64,000 nt of DNA, taken from contig NZ_JOEQ01000002.1 in the NCBI RefSeq assembly GCF_000721075.1, positions 124,001-188,000 on the forward strand, in the 5' to 3' direction. Every line of letters begins with the position of its first letter. The stretch's first letter is position 1. Both the position numbers and the translations under genes were made by a program. The notes under the pieces are model-generated. The model saw only the letters and a program-made list of their open reading frames with translations. It did no database searches and was not told the DNA's origin. Origin of the DNA: Streptosporangium amethystogenes (GTDB lineage Bacteria; Actinomycetota; Actinomycetes; Streptosporangiales; Streptosporangiaceae). Positions 41,858 to 51,125 of the stretch are shown piece after piece.

Positions 41858-44563
41858 TGGCAGGTGCACCAGGGTCGCGGGCCGGTCGCGGGCGGCGCCG
41901 GTGGCGTCGTCGGGGCGGTGCAGGCAGAACAGGCCCGTGGCGACCCGGGCGACCGGCTCGAACATCCCCGGCGTGCGATGCACCTCCCGCGCCCCGCCCG
42001 GGGTGATGTGCAGCAGCCTGCTGCGGCCCGCGTCCTGCATGGTCATCCACATCGAGTCGCCGTCGGCGACCAGCCTCGGCCGCTCCCAGCGGTGGCGGGA
42101 GGTGAGGTGGCCCGCCAGGGTCGCCGACTGCTTGCCCATCAGGAACTCCAGCGTCTGGGAACGCTGGTCGAAGATCCCGACCGACCAGCCCCTGGCGGGG
42201 CTCACCTGGTCGGTGCCGACCGCGTAGATCTCGTTGCCCGCGGAGAACCAGCGCAGCGCGCCGCCCCGGGGACGCGGCATGACCAGCCTGGTCCTGCCGT
42301 CCGCGGTGTCGGCCTCCAGCCCCGCCGAGCCGGAGGTGAACCACCTGCCCCGGTGCAGGACCACCTGGTGCAGCCAGCCGCGCCCCGGCTCGCGTACCGT
42401 CGGGCGCACCACGCCGCCCGGGTCGACCAGGCACAGTACCTGCCACGGCCGAAAGTCCTGGTGGCGGTTCTGGAACATCGGCTTGTTGCTGCTGAACTGC
42501 CCGAGCACCACGGTGCAGCCCGGCGCGCCCACCGAGGAGGACGGCTCGGTGCCGCTGGGCGCCTCCTGGTCGAGCAGCCGGCGCAGCCTGTTGTCCTCGT
42601 TCAGGAACCACTGGGCGTAGGGGCCCAGCTCACGCGGCTGGGGGGCCTGGAAGGCGAAACCGCCGCCCAGGTCGAGCTCGATCATGGCCAGCTGCCCGGT
42701 CTCCCCCCAGGGCAGGCCCATCGAGGTGTCGACACCGACGACCTGGCGGGAGTGGAAGAAGACCCACGCCGTGCGGCCGTGGGCGATCACCGTGGGGTTG
42801 CCCCACATCTGCAGCGGGTGGGTGGCGCGGATGGCGAGGTCGCGGGTGAGGGCGCGGACCAGCACCTGCGCGGGCCCGACCTGCTCCACCGCCACGACGC
42901 CCTCGCTGGAGGCGGCCCACTCCACGAGCCTGCCGAAGCCGAGCTCCCGGTCGTACCGGCCCTCGATCCCGTCGAGCCTGCGCAGCAGGTGGCCGTGCTC
43001 GAAGGCCTGGTGGACGAAGACCTGGCCCGTCTCGACGCGCGCCTCCAGCACGCCGTCCATCACCTTCTCGATCCCCTGGACGCTGGGCCCGTCCCCGCCC
43101 GCCGCGCCCGCACGGCCCGCGGGCCGGCCGCCGGGCCCCCGGTGCCCTCCGGTGGCGCCGCCCTCGGGACCGGTGAGCACCCGGTGCCCTCCGGTGGCGC
43201 CGCCCTCGGGACCGGTGAGCACCCGGTGCCCTCCGGTGGCGCCGCCCTCGGGACCGGTGAAGGCCCGGTGTCCACCGGTCGGAGCGACCGCCGGCGCACC
43301 GGGCACACCGGGCGCGTGGTGGCCCACGGCCGGTCCGGCCGCCACCGGGCCTGTGAAGGCCCGCTGCGCCGTGCCGGCGACGCCTGGGGCACTGGGAGCC
43401 TGTCCCGAGCCGGAGAGGCCCGCCGCACCGGTGGGCGTCCGGTGGCCGCCGGTGGGGGTGCGGCCCGCACCGGGCTCGTGGCGCTCGACCTTGAGCTTCC
43501 AGGCCAGCTGCGCGGCGCCGTAGGCGACCACGATCTTCGGGTCGTCGTAGGTCCGCACCCGGTCGCCGAAGCGCTCGCGTACCGCCTTCTGGACCAGCGG
43601 CATCCGGCTGGGGCCGCCGGTCATGAACACCGCGGCCAGTTCGCCGGCCTCGACCCCCGCGCCACGGATCGTCTCATCCAGGATGTCGACCGTCCTGACG
43701 ATCTCCTCGCCGATGAGACCCTCCAGGTCGGCCCTGGTGATGTGCACGTCCTCGTTGATGCCGACCACGTAGTGCGAGGAGGTGTCGAACTTCGACAGCG
43801 TCTCCTTGGCCTCCCTGGCCATCTTGAGCAGGTCCGCGGCGTAGCTGACGTAGCGGCGCTCGGGGTTGGTGGTCACCTGCTGCCACCAGTCGGCGTCGAG
43901 CCGCTCGATCTGGGCTCCGAGGAACGCGAAGACCTGCTCGTCGAACCCCTCGCCGCCGATCTCGTCGCTGCCGCCCGGCTCGCCGACGACCGCGAAGTCA
44001 CCGCCGTCCACGGTGAGCACCGCGGCGTCGAACGTACCGCCGCCGAGGTCGTAGACGGCCAGCCGCGACCCGCCGTCCGCCCGCCCGGCGGAGGCGAAGT
44101 AGCGGGCCGAGGCGACGGGCTCGTCGATCAGCACGATCCGCACGCCGCTGACGACCTTCCTGGCCGCCGCCAGCAGCACCGCCTTACGGTCGGCGTCCCA
44201 GGCCACCGGGTGGGTCAGCGCGATGCAGTCGGGATCGGCGCCGTCGAAGCGCCGCCGTCCCTCGCTGACGAACAGCTCCAGCAGCGCCGCCATGGTGTCG
44301 GCCACGTCCACCGGGACACCGCCGAGCAGCATCCGGCCCCGGCCGACGTAGCGCTTGGGGTTACGCTCGACCCGCTCGGGGCTGATCGCGATGCCCCGCT
44401 GGGCGATCCTGCCCGCCACGAGCGTCCCACGCTCGTCCAGCATGACGGCGGAGGGGATACGCCGCTCTCCCTCGACCTCCAGGACGTCGAAACGCCCTTC
44501 GGCCGCTATCACCCCGGCGGAGAAACTCGTCCCCAGATCGACACCGAGGCACCACTGCGCCAT
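41852..44563 (-). CDS. Hsp70-family protein with repeat linker and novel C-terminal half
   Basis: A 903-residue protein. Residues 1 to about 385 are an Hsp70/actin-type nucleotide-binding domain: CLGVDLGTSFSAG (phosphate 1), AVYDLGGGTFDAAV (phosphate 2), and AVFMTGGPSRMPLVQ (adenosine). Residues about 390-490 are a Gly/Pro/Thr linker with three 14-residue repeats. The last 400 residues do not look like the normal substrate-binding domain; they have Trp-rich beta-strand repeats (HGRTAWVFFHSRQVVGVD, HRGRWFTSGSAG), reminiscent of a beta-propeller. GAGGAG precedes the ATG. It is convergent with the GrpE-like/dynamin operon, so the chaperone and exchange factor are probably partners. Confidence 0.88.
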   Translation of the reverse strand: MAQWCLGVDLGTSFSAGVIAAEGRFDVLEVEGERRIPSAVMLDERGTLVAGRIAQRGIAISPERVERNPKRYVGRGRMLLGGVPVDVADTMAALLELFVSEGRRRFDGADPDCIALTHPVAWDADRKAVLLAAARKVVSGVRIVLIDEPVASARYFASAGRADGGSRLAVYDLGGGTFDAAVLTVDGGDFAVVGEPGGSDEIGGEGFDEQVFAFLGAQIERLDADWWQQVTTNPERRYVSYAADLLKMAREAKETLSKFDTSSHYVVGINEDVHITRADLEGLIGEEIVRTVDILDETIRGAGVEAGELAAVFMTGGPSRMPLVQKAVRERFGDRVRTYDDPKIVVAYGAAQLAWKLKVERHEPGAGRTPTGGHRTPTGAAGLSGSGQAPSAPGVAGTAQRAFTGPVAAGPAVGHHAPGVPGAPAVAPTGGHRAFTGPEGGATGGHRVLTGPEGGATGGHRVLTGPEGGATGGHRGPGGRPAGRAGAAGGDGPSVQGIEKVMDGVLEARVETGQVFVHQAFEHGHLLRRLDGIEGRYDRELGFGRLVEWAASSEGVVAVEQVGPAQVLVRALTRDLAIRATHPLQMWGNPTVIAHGRTAWVFFHSRQVVGVDTSMGLPWGETGQLAMIELDLGGGFAFQAPQPRELGPYAQWFLNEDNRLRRLLDQEAPSGTEPSSSVGAPGCTVVLGQFSSNKPMFQNRHQDFRPWQVLCLVDPGGVVRPTVREPGRGWLHQVVLHRGRWFTSGSAGLEADTADGRTRLVMPRPRGGALRWFSAGNEIYAVGTDQVSPARGWSVGIFDQRSQTLEFLMGKQSATLAGHLTSRHRWERPRLVADGDSMWMTMQDAGRSRLLHITPGGAREVHRTPGMFEPVARVATGLFCLHRPDDATGAARDRPATLVHLPL
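43141..43266 (-). repeat. three 42-bp tandem repeats in the Hsp70 linker
   Basis: Units start at 43141, 43183 and 43225. The first two are identical over 42 bp, and the third diverges in its last six. They encode GPEGGATGGHRVLT-type 14-residue units of the linker, and degenerate copies flank them. Copy number is probably variable between strains. Confidence 0.9.
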
Positions 44564-44811
44564 GTCCCACTCCTCGTAGATCCAGACCTCATCATGCCCC
44601 ATCTCGCGACCACGGCCAGGGCGCGGGCGGGGGCGTCGGCCGATCCAGGAAGGGAGCGGCGGCCACCGAGGTGGGCGTGGCGGGGCGGGACACATCCTCT
44701 CGCGTCCGTGGTCGCCATGGCGAACGGTCGACATCGTCCCCGCACCGAAAGGTGCGGGACTCTCGGTGCCGAGGCGTGCTCACACCACCTCGGCCTCGGG
44801 TGGCCGGCGGA

Positions 44812-45756
44812 TCAGCCTACGCCGGACCCGCCGTCGGGGTGGCTCTGCGGGCGGGCGGCCATGGCCGCCAGGACGCGCGCGAAGTCCGGCGGGGGCGCGA
44901 CCACCAGCCGGGTCTGTCCGTCCTGGCTGACCAGGTCGGCCCTGATCAGGGAGAGGCGGTCACCGTGCCACCAGTAGACCTGCGGGCTGAGTGCCTCGGC
45001 GCGCAGATCGAACTCCCGCTGGGCGAACAGCCGGAGCCGCTCGATCGCGCGGACCACGCCGATGCTCTCGACCGGATGGACGATCAGCGTCGCCGGGTCG
45101 GGCAGCGCGACAAGGACCCCGTCGGAGGGGACGGGCAGGTAGTCACCCAGCCTGCGCAGGTGGGCGGCGGCACCGGCGGTGGGTCCGGTCAGCCTGCGGA
45201 CCGCCACGCCACCGAGGTCGCCCTCCGTCACCGAGAGCCGTTCGTCCTGGCGGGCGTTCTCCAGGGCCACATCGAGCGCCTGGGCGGCGGTGATCGGCCA
45301 GCAGCCGACCTCCTCGGGGCGGACCGGGCGACCGGCGGGGCCATAGCCGATGGTGAGCACCTCGACCAGGTCGGCGGTGAGGTGACGGCCGACCACGCGG
45401 GCCGAGTCGAGGTCGTCGTCGAGCTGGATGCGGGTCCGCAGCATCGGGCGCACCTGGTCCAGGTCGCAGGCGTCGAGCGGCTCGTCGGCCGTGGCCAGGA
45501 CATGGGCCAGGTGCTCGGAGACGAGCATCGGCCAGTCCTCGCGGGAGCGCCTCAGCGCCTCGGCGCGCAACCCCGCCAGTCGCACCACGACCCGGCGCGG
45601 GCCGGTGAGCGTCAGGACGCCGCCGCCGGGGTCGAAGGCGCAGACATAGCCGAGACTGTCCGCGACCAGGGCGAGCAAGGAGTCGAGATCGACCTCTTCG
45701 ATCGGGCGCGGCAGCGCCTCGGTTCGCCGGTCACGGTGCCGCCGGAACAGTCTCAC
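44812..45756 (-). CDS. hypothetical protein, weakly DUF1444/YtpQ-like
   Basis: A 314-residue soluble protein without signal or membrane segments. The order of blocks HLAHVLATADEPLD, VRPMLRTRIQLD, VGRHLTADLVEVLTIGYG and a helix with ALDVALENARQDERL recalls DUF1444 (YtpQ) proteins, but the match is by eye. No catalytic motif is seen. It lies 248 bp upstream of the Hsp70 start on the same strand and might be co-regulated with it. Function unknown. Confidence 0.65.
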   Translation of the reverse strand: MRLFRRHRDRRTEALPRPIEEVDLDSLLALVADSLGYVCAFDPGGGVLTLTGPRRVVVRLAGLRAEALRRSREDWPMLVSEHLAHVLATADEPLDACDLDQVRPMLRTRIQLDDDLDSARVVGRHLTADLVEVLTIGYGPAGRPVRPEEVGCWPITAAQALDVALENARQDERLSVTEGDLGGVAVRRLTGPTAGAAAHLRRLGDYLPVPSDGVLVALPDPATLIVHPVESIGVVRAIERLRLFAQREFDLRAEALSPQVYWWHGDRLSLIRADLVSQDGQTRLVVAPPPDFARVLAAMAARPQSHPDGGSGVG

Positions 45757-45795
45757 GCGTGCGTCCCCTCTGCCGGTTTCCTCCTAGGTTCGCAC

Positions 45796-46752
45796 CTAGA
45801 GTGCCTTGTCGACGCCCCCTGTTGAGTAGGTCAGAGAGCACGATTTTGCATCAATAGCACCAAGTGCCCCAAGCAATACTGAAAATTGTGGCGTTCCATG
45901 CCCTACCGGTAGCCCCGCGATGACGGGTACCCCGAGCGGCGCGAGCAGCTCCTCCAGCACCGGGTAGGGGTCACCGCAGTCGACCCAGGAGCCCAGCACG
46001 AACCCGGCCGCCCCGTCGAGCGCCCCCGCCTGCAGCAGCTGGGTGAGCATCCTGTCGATCCGGTACGGCGCCTCGTCGACGTCCTCCAGCAGGACGATCC
46101 GCCCCCGGGCCGACAGCGCGTACGGCGTGCCGCAGAGCGCGGCCAGCAGGCTGAGGTTACCGCCGGTGACCGGCGCCGTGGCCTCACCGGGAACGATCAC
46201 CCGGTCACCGGTGACCGGCGGCGGCATCCCGGCGAGGGCGGCCGTGAGGCTCTCGAAGGTGCGCGGCTCAGGCCCTTCCGGGTCGCTGATCGTGGAACAG
46301 GCCGGCATCGGCCCGAACCAGGAGGCGACGCCCAGCTCCGCGGCGAACGCGCTGTGCAGCGCGGTGACGTCGCTGGAGCCGACGAGCGTCTTGGGAGCGG
46401 CGGCCCGCATCGCCTCCCAGTCCAGCAGACCGAGGGTCCGGGTGGCACCGTAGCCGCCGCGGGCGCAGAACACCGCGCTCACCGCGGGGTCGCACCAGGC
46501 GTCCTGCAGGTCGCGGGCGCGATCGGCGTCGGAGCCCGCCAGGTAGCGGTCCCGGTCGAGGACGTGGGCCCCGATGACGACCTTCAGGCCGAGCCCCTCC
46601 AGGACGCGGACGCCGCGCGCCAGCCTCCCGGAATCGGGAGGTCCTGACGGGGCGACCACCGCCACGGTGTCACCCGGGCGCGGCGAGGGTGGGATCGGTA
46701 TGCCGGCAGCCGGTTCGTTCACTCCCCAAACGGTGCCACACTGGGCTTTCAT
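45796..46752 (-). CDS. LD-carboxypeptidase (S66 family)
   Basis: A 318-residue serine carboxypeptidase that removes the terminal D-Ala from murein tetrapeptides during recycling. The nucleophile Ser is in LVGSSDVTALHS; the catalytic Glu lies near IVLLEDVDEAPYRIDRML and the His in AGLPVGHGTPQ. The ATG at 46752 has GGAGG 6 bp upstream; GTG 46722 (VNEPAAGIPIPP) is an alternative. The last 40 codons form a low-GC patch with rare codons (CTA, GTA, AAA). Its start codon abuts the start of the divergent sulfotransferase gene (CATATG). Confidence 0.92.
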   Translation of the reverse strand: MKAQCGTVWGVNEPAAGIPIPPSPRPGDTVAVVAPSGPPDSGRLARGVRVLEGLGLKVVIGAHVLDRDRYLAGSDADRARDLQDAWCDPAVSAVFCARGGYGATRTLGLLDWEAMRAAAPKTLVGSSDVTALHSAFAAELGVASWFGPMPACSTISDPEGPEPRTFESLTAALAGMPPPVTGDRVIVPGEATAPVTGGNLSLLAALCGTPYALSARGRIVLLEDVDEAPYRIDRMLTQLLQAGALDGAAGFVLGSWVDCGDPYPVLEELLAPLGVPVIAGLPVGHGTPQFSVLLGALGAIDAKSCSLTYSTGGVDKAL

Positions 46753-47643
46753 ATGCGACCTCCGCCTCACATCCTGGTGGTCAACGGCATCAAGGTACGC
46801 CACCCGGTGTTCGTGCTCGCCGCCCCGCACTCTGGCGCGGACCTGCTGGCCCGTGCCCTGAAACGCTCCCCCGGGTTCCACGTCACCATGGGACGGGCGG
46901 CGGTGGCGCACGTGGTCTACGCCTTCGCCCGGCGCCCCTCGATCGCGGGGCGGGGCATGGGCGCGACCCGCGTGCTCCGCGACGCCATGGCCGAGTCCTG
47001 GCAGATCGTTCCCGGCGCCTGCGAGGAGTGTCCGCCCCCGTGCCGGGAGGCGGGCGGCGTGACCGGAGCGGGCCCCTGTGTGGCCTCGGATTCGGTGGCC
47101 CGCTTCGGTGATGCCAGCCCCGACCTGCTCTACAGCGCCTCGGTGCTGTTGCAGGCCTTTCCGGACGCCCGTTTCGTCCAGTTGATCAGGGACGGCCGGG
47201 ATGTGGCCGCCGACATGCTGGCCGACCCCACCTCCCTGACGTGGTTCAAACCGGCCATGCTGAGCGACGAGACGGAGTTCCCCAACCCCTTCCTCGGCGT
47301 CAGCTCCGGCGAGCACCGCGAACACTGGAAGGCGATGCCCACGGCGGGAAAGTGCGCGCTGCGCTGGCGCAGCGCGGTCCGGCTCGCGGCCTCGCTCCGT
47401 CAGGAGCTGCCCCGCGAGCAGTTGCTGACCCTGCGCTACGAGGACCTGGCCTCCTCGCCGGCCGAGGCCGCGGGCGAGCTCTCCCGCTTCCTGGAGACGC
47501 GGGTCCCCAAGATCGCCTTGCTGGGCCGGAACATGCCGAAGGTCGGCGTCTGGCGCACCCGCCTGCGCGGCCAGGACGCCGAGCTGGTGGCCAAGGTCGC
47601 CCGCGAGGAGCTCACCCGCCTGGGCTACGTCCCCTCACCCTGA
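46753..47643 (+). CDS. sulfotransferase family protein
   Basis: A 296-residue protein. The 5'-phosphosulfate loop is FVLAAPHSGADLLARALKRS (about residues 21-40) and the 3'-phosphate loop FVQLIRDGRDVAADM. A Cys pair region CEECPPPC lies in a short insertion. The C-terminal block LGRNMPKVGVWRTRL is common in bacterial carbohydrate or lipid sulfotransferases. The ATG at 46753 directly follows the complementary start of the LD-carboxypeptidase and has no convincing ribosome site, so initiation could be leaderless or at a downstream GTG. The acceptor is unknown. Confidence 0.85.
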   Translation: MRPPPHILVVNGIKVRHPVFVLAAPHSGADLLARALKRSPGFHVTMGRAAVAHVVYAFARRPSIAGRGMGATRVLRDAMAESWQIVPGACEECPPPCREAGGVTGAGPCVASDSVARFGDASPDLLYSASVLLQAFPDARFVQLIRDGRDVAADMLADPTSLTWFKPAMLSDETEFPNPFLGVSSGEHREHWKAMPTAGKCALRWRSAVRLAASLRQELPREQLLTLRYEDLASSPAEAAGELSRFLETRVPKIALLGRNMPKVGVWRTRLRGQDAELVAKVAREELTRLGYVPSP

Positions 47644-47673
47644 CGCCGGCCCGCGTTCCCCTCCGTCAACCGG

Positions 47674-48006
47674 TCACCAGTTGGCGACCTCGAACATCGC
47701 ACCCGGACGGATGTCCCCGGGCGGGGCCGGCCGCCGGGCGGGGGCGCCCGGCAGCGCGTCCAGGATCGTCTCCCAGGTGCCGTCCTGGCACCAGCGGCGA
47801 TGCCGGTTGTAGACCGTCTTCCACTTGCCGTAGACCTCGGGCAGCTTCCGCCAGGGGCAGTCGGTCCTGGTCCGGAAGAACACTCCGTCGATGATCGTGC
47901 GGTGATCGGCCCACCGGTTCCCCTGCCTGGCCTGAGCGGGCAGTAACGGCGCCAGCCGTGTCCACTCGTCGTCGGTCAGGTCATCACGTCTAAGCCGGTC
48001 TTCCAC
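47674..48006 (-). pseudogene. IS5-type transposase relic (DUF4096 N-terminal part)
   Basis: About 110 residues of an IS5-group transposase: DLTDDEWTRLAPLLPAQA, WADHRTIIDGVFFRTRTDC, PWRKLPEVYGKWKTVYNRH. These cover only the DUF4096 head; the DDE catalytic part that should follow is absent, replaced by 25 unrelated residues before a stop. The likely start is GTG 48006. No terminal inverted repeats were found around it. A non-functional remnant. Confidence 0.8.
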
Positions 48007-48076
48007 GCCCCCATGATCTACACCATCCGCGCTGGAAGAGCCACTCGAAGGCACGCCGCCGGCGCCGCGGACGCGG

Positions 48077-49954
48077 TCAGGACGCCTGACTGAACTGAGT
48101 CCGGTAGAGCTCGGCGTAGACCGCCCCCCTGCTCAGCAGTTCCTCGTGCCGGCCCCGCTCGACGATGCGGCCGTCCTGGACCACCAGGATCTGGTCGGCC
48201 TCGCGGATCGTGGACAGCCGGTGGGCGATGACCAACGAGGTGCGCCCGGCCAGCGCGACCTTCAGTGCCTGCTGGACGGCGGCCTCGGACTCGGAGTCCA
48301 GATGCGCGGTGGCCTCGTCGAGGACGACCACCCGGGGCGCCTTGAGCAGCAGCCTCGCCAGGGCCAGCCGCTGCTTCTCACCGCCGGACAACCGGTGGCC
48401 CCGGTCGCCCACCACGGTCTCCAGCCCCTCGGGCAGGCCCAGCACCAACTCGGCGATCTGGGCGGCCCTCAGCGCCTCCCAGATCTCCTCCTCACTCGCC
48501 TCGGGCCTGGCGTAGCGGAGGTTGGCCCCGATGGTGTCGTGGAACAGGTGGGCGTCCTGCATGACCACCCCCACGGTGTCGCGCAGCGAGGCCAGGGTGG
48601 CGTCGCGCACGTCCAGGCCGTTGAGCCGTACCGCGCCCTCGCTGACGTCGTAGAGGCGCGAGACCAGGCCCGTGATGGTGGTCTTTCCCGCCCCCGAGGG
48701 GCCGACCAGGGCGACCATCTGGCCGGGGCGGGCGGTGAAGGTGACGCCACGCAGCACCTCGTGGCCCGGCCCGGTGTCGGGGCGGGCCACCGCCTCCAGC
48801 GAGGCCAGCGACACCTCCGAGGCCGTGGGGTACCTGAACCGAACGTCGTCGAACTCCACCGAGACCGGCCCCTCGGGAAGGGGCTCGGCGTCGGGCCGCT
48901 CGGCGATCATGGGCCGCAGGTCGAGCACCTCGAAGACCCTGTCGAAGCTGACCAGCGCGGTCATCACGTCCACGTGCACGTTCGACAGGCTCGTCAGCGG
49001 GCCGTACAGGCGCATCAGGAGGGCGGCGAGGGCCACCAGGGTGCCGAGCTCGAAGACACCGGAGACGGCCAGCAGGCCGCCCAGGCCGTACACCAGGGCG
49101 GTGGCCAGCGCCGCCACCAGGCCGAGCGCGACCCGGAAGACCGTCCCGTACATGCCCACGGTGACGCCGACGTCGCGCACCCGACCCGCCTTGCCACCGA
49201 AGGAGGCGGCCTCATCGGCCGGGCGGCCGTACAGCTTGGCGACCATCGCGCCGGCGACGTTGAACCGCTCGGTCATCATGGAGCTCATCTCGGCGTCGAG
49301 CTGCATCTGCTCACGGGTGAGCCCCGACATCTTCCTGCCGACCCACTTGGCGGGGAAGACGAAGATCGGCAGCAGCACGAGGGCGACGAGGGTGATCTGC
49401 CACGAGAGCACCAGCATGGCGCCGAGAACCAGCACCAGCATGACCACGTTGGCCACGACCGACGACAGCGTGCTGGTCAGGGCACGCTGGGCTCCGATGA
49501 CGTCGGTGTTGAGCCGGGAGACCAGGGCACCGGTCTGGGTGCGGGTGAAGAAGGCCACCGGCATCCGCTGGACGTGGTCGAAGACCTCGGTGCGCAGGTT
49601 GTAGATGAGCCCCTCGCCGATCCGCGCGGAGAACCAGCGCTGGGCCAGGGTGAGCACCGCGTCCGCGACCGCCAGGCCCGCGATGACCAGCGCGAGGGCG
49701 ATCACCACCCCCTGGCGCCTGGTGGCGATGCCGTCGTCGATGATCGCCTTCATCAGCAGCGGGTTGGCGATCACGATGACCGAGCCGACCACGACCAGCG
49801 CGAGGAAGGCGGCGATATGCCGCGAGAAGGGCCTGGCGTAGCGGGCGATGCGCCGGACCGTGCCCGGTGTCAGACGCTCCTTGGTCACCGAGCTGTCCCG
49901 CCGGAGCGAACGCATCATCTGGGGACCGAAGCCCCCACCACCCATCATCGCCAT
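48077..49954 (-). CDS. ABC exporter (half-transporter, multidrug/lipid type)
   Basis: A 625-residue protein with six membrane helices fused to an ATPase. The Walker A motif is LVGPSGAGKTTI, Q-loop MQDAHLFHDTI, signature LSGGEKQRLALARLL and Walker B RVVVLDEATAH. A Met/Gly-rich cytoplasmic N-terminus precedes the first helix. It probably dimerises, with itself or another half-transporter, to export lipids or hydrophobic drugs. GAGGAGG precedes the ATG. Confidence 0.94.
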   Translation of the reverse strand: MAMMGGGGFGPQMMRSLRRDSSVTKERLTPGTVRRIARYARPFSRHIAAFLALVVVGSVIVIANPLLMKAIIDDGIATRRQGVVIALALVIAGLAVADAVLTLAQRWFSARIGEGLIYNLRTEVFDHVQRMPVAFFTRTQTGALVSRLNTDVIGAQRALTSTLSSVVANVVMLVLVLGAMLVLSWQITLVALVLLPIFVFPAKWVGRKMSGLTREQMQLDAEMSSMMTERFNVAGAMVAKLYGRPADEAASFGGKAGRVRDVGVTVGMYGTVFRVALGLVAALATALVYGLGGLLAVSGVFELGTLVALAALLMRLYGPLTSLSNVHVDVMTALVSFDRVFEVLDLRPMIAERPDAEPLPEGPVSVEFDDVRFRYPTASEVSLASLEAVARPDTGPGHEVLRGVTFTARPGQMVALVGPSGAGKTTITGLVSRLYDVSEGAVRLNGLDVRDATLASLRDTVGVVMQDAHLFHDTIGANLRYARPEASEEEIWEALRAAQIAELVLGLPEGLETVVGDRGHRLSGGEKQRLALARLLLKAPRVVVLDEATAHLDSESEAAVQQALKVALAGRTSLVIAHRLSTIREADQILVVQDGRIVERGRHEELLSRGAVYAELYRTQFSQAS

Positions 49955-50186
49955 CTGGCCTCCTCTCCCGATGCGAGCACCGGGAGAGGCGCGCCCATTC
50001 CCTCGTCAGCTTGAAGCGAACACCGGTGGCTCGCCCGAGAGAAGGGCGGTTTCCCGCCTCCCTCCGCCAGGACAGGCGACGGCCAGGCCCCGGCCGTTTC
50101 ACAGCCGGGAGCCGTGGCGGGGAGGCGATTCACCCGCCCGGTGGTCTCCTCGCCGAACACGACGGGCCGCTCGGAGGCTTGATGAC

Positions 50187-50990
50187 CTATCCGAAAAGCG
50201 CCTTGATGCGCGCCTCCTGTTCGCGCGCCTCGGCCGCGGCCTGCTCCTCCAGCGTGCGCCCCGAAGCCCCCTGGAGCAGCCGCTTGGTCGCCGTCGCGGC
50301 GTCGCGGTTGGTCGCCAGCAGCGCGGCGGTCAGGTCGCGCACGGCCTCCGTCAGCTCCCCCGGTGCGACGACCAGTTCGGCCAGGCCGATCCTGGCCGCC
50401 TCCTGCGCCCCCACGACGCGGGCGGTCAGGCAGATCTCAATGGCCCGGGACAGGCCCACCAGCTCGACCAGCGGCTTGGTGCCGGTCAGGTCGGGAACCA
50501 GCCCGAGAGCCGGCTCCTTCATGCACAGTTTGGCGTCGTCCGCCAGGACCCGCAGGTCACAGGCGAGCGCCAGCTGGAACCCCGCACCGACCGCGTGGCC
50601 CTGCACGGCCGCCACGGAGACGATGTCGGGACGTCTCAGCCAGAGAAAACCCCGCTGGGCCGCCGTCACCCGATCGACGAAAGTCGTCTCGTCGAGTGTC
50701 GCCAGGGACGTGAACGCCCCCTGCCCTGGCACCCCCTCCGGGGTGAACATCCTCAGATCGATCCCCGCCGAGAAGGACGGCCCCTCACCTCTGATCACGA
50801 CGACCCTCACCTGCTGCGGCAGGTTGTCACCGATATGAGCCAGAGCCGACCAGGTGGCGAACGTCTGAGCGTTCCGCTTCTCCGGACGGTCCAGCGTGAT
50901 CGTCGCGATCTCGCCGTCCACCTCGTAGCGCAGACCGACCTCCTTCAGAGAGATCTCCTCCGCACTCCCCCCGAACGCCACTTCCGTCAT
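50187..50990 (-). CDS. enoyl-CoA hydratase/isomerase family protein
   Basis: A 267-residue crotonase-fold protein. The oxyanion-hole strands GPSFSAGIDLRMF and AVQGHAVGAGFQLALACDLR are canonical, and a Glu typical of hydratases is present in LCMKEPALGLVPDL. Start ATG 50990 with GGGAG 8 bp upstream; GTG 51005 is possible. It probably acts in fatty-acid or polyketide-like beta-oxidation. The 230-bp gap upstream of it towards the ABC exporter contains no gene. Confidence 0.9.
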   Translation of the reverse strand: MTEVAFGGSAEEISLKEVGLRYEVDGEIATITLDRPEKRNAQTFATWSALAHIGDNLPQQVRVVVIRGEGPSFSAGIDLRMFTPEGVPGQGAFTSLATLDETTFVDRVTAAQRGFLWLRRPDIVSVAAVQGHAVGAGFQLALACDLRVLADDAKLCMKEPALGLVPDLTGTKPLVELVGLSRAIEICLTARVVGAQEAARIGLAELVVAPGELTEAVRDLTAALLATNRDAATATKRLLQGASGRTLEEQAAAEAREQEARIKALFG

Positions 50991-51125
50991 CGCCCGTTCT
51001 CCCACCTTCCGTTTCCGCCTCGCCCGAGCCTATCGACTCTCCAGAATGAGGTTCTACAGGCTCGGGCGGGAACGGCTTCGGCGTATGGGGGACGAGCGGC
51101 TGCGGTCGCGCGTTCCGAGGCGGAG

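Noticed and set aside
43141..43266. CRISPR-like direct repeats
   Set aside because: Units are contiguous without spacers, keep the reading frame and encode a Gly/Pro/Thr linker of Hsp70.
40607..44977. 1456-codon open frame on the plus strand across the Hsp70 gene
   Set aside because: Antisense and frame-shifted shadow of high-GC coding DNA: no recognisable motif, extreme Arg/Gly/His content, and it overlaps the dynamin 3' end and the complete Hsp70 gene, both with clear domains.
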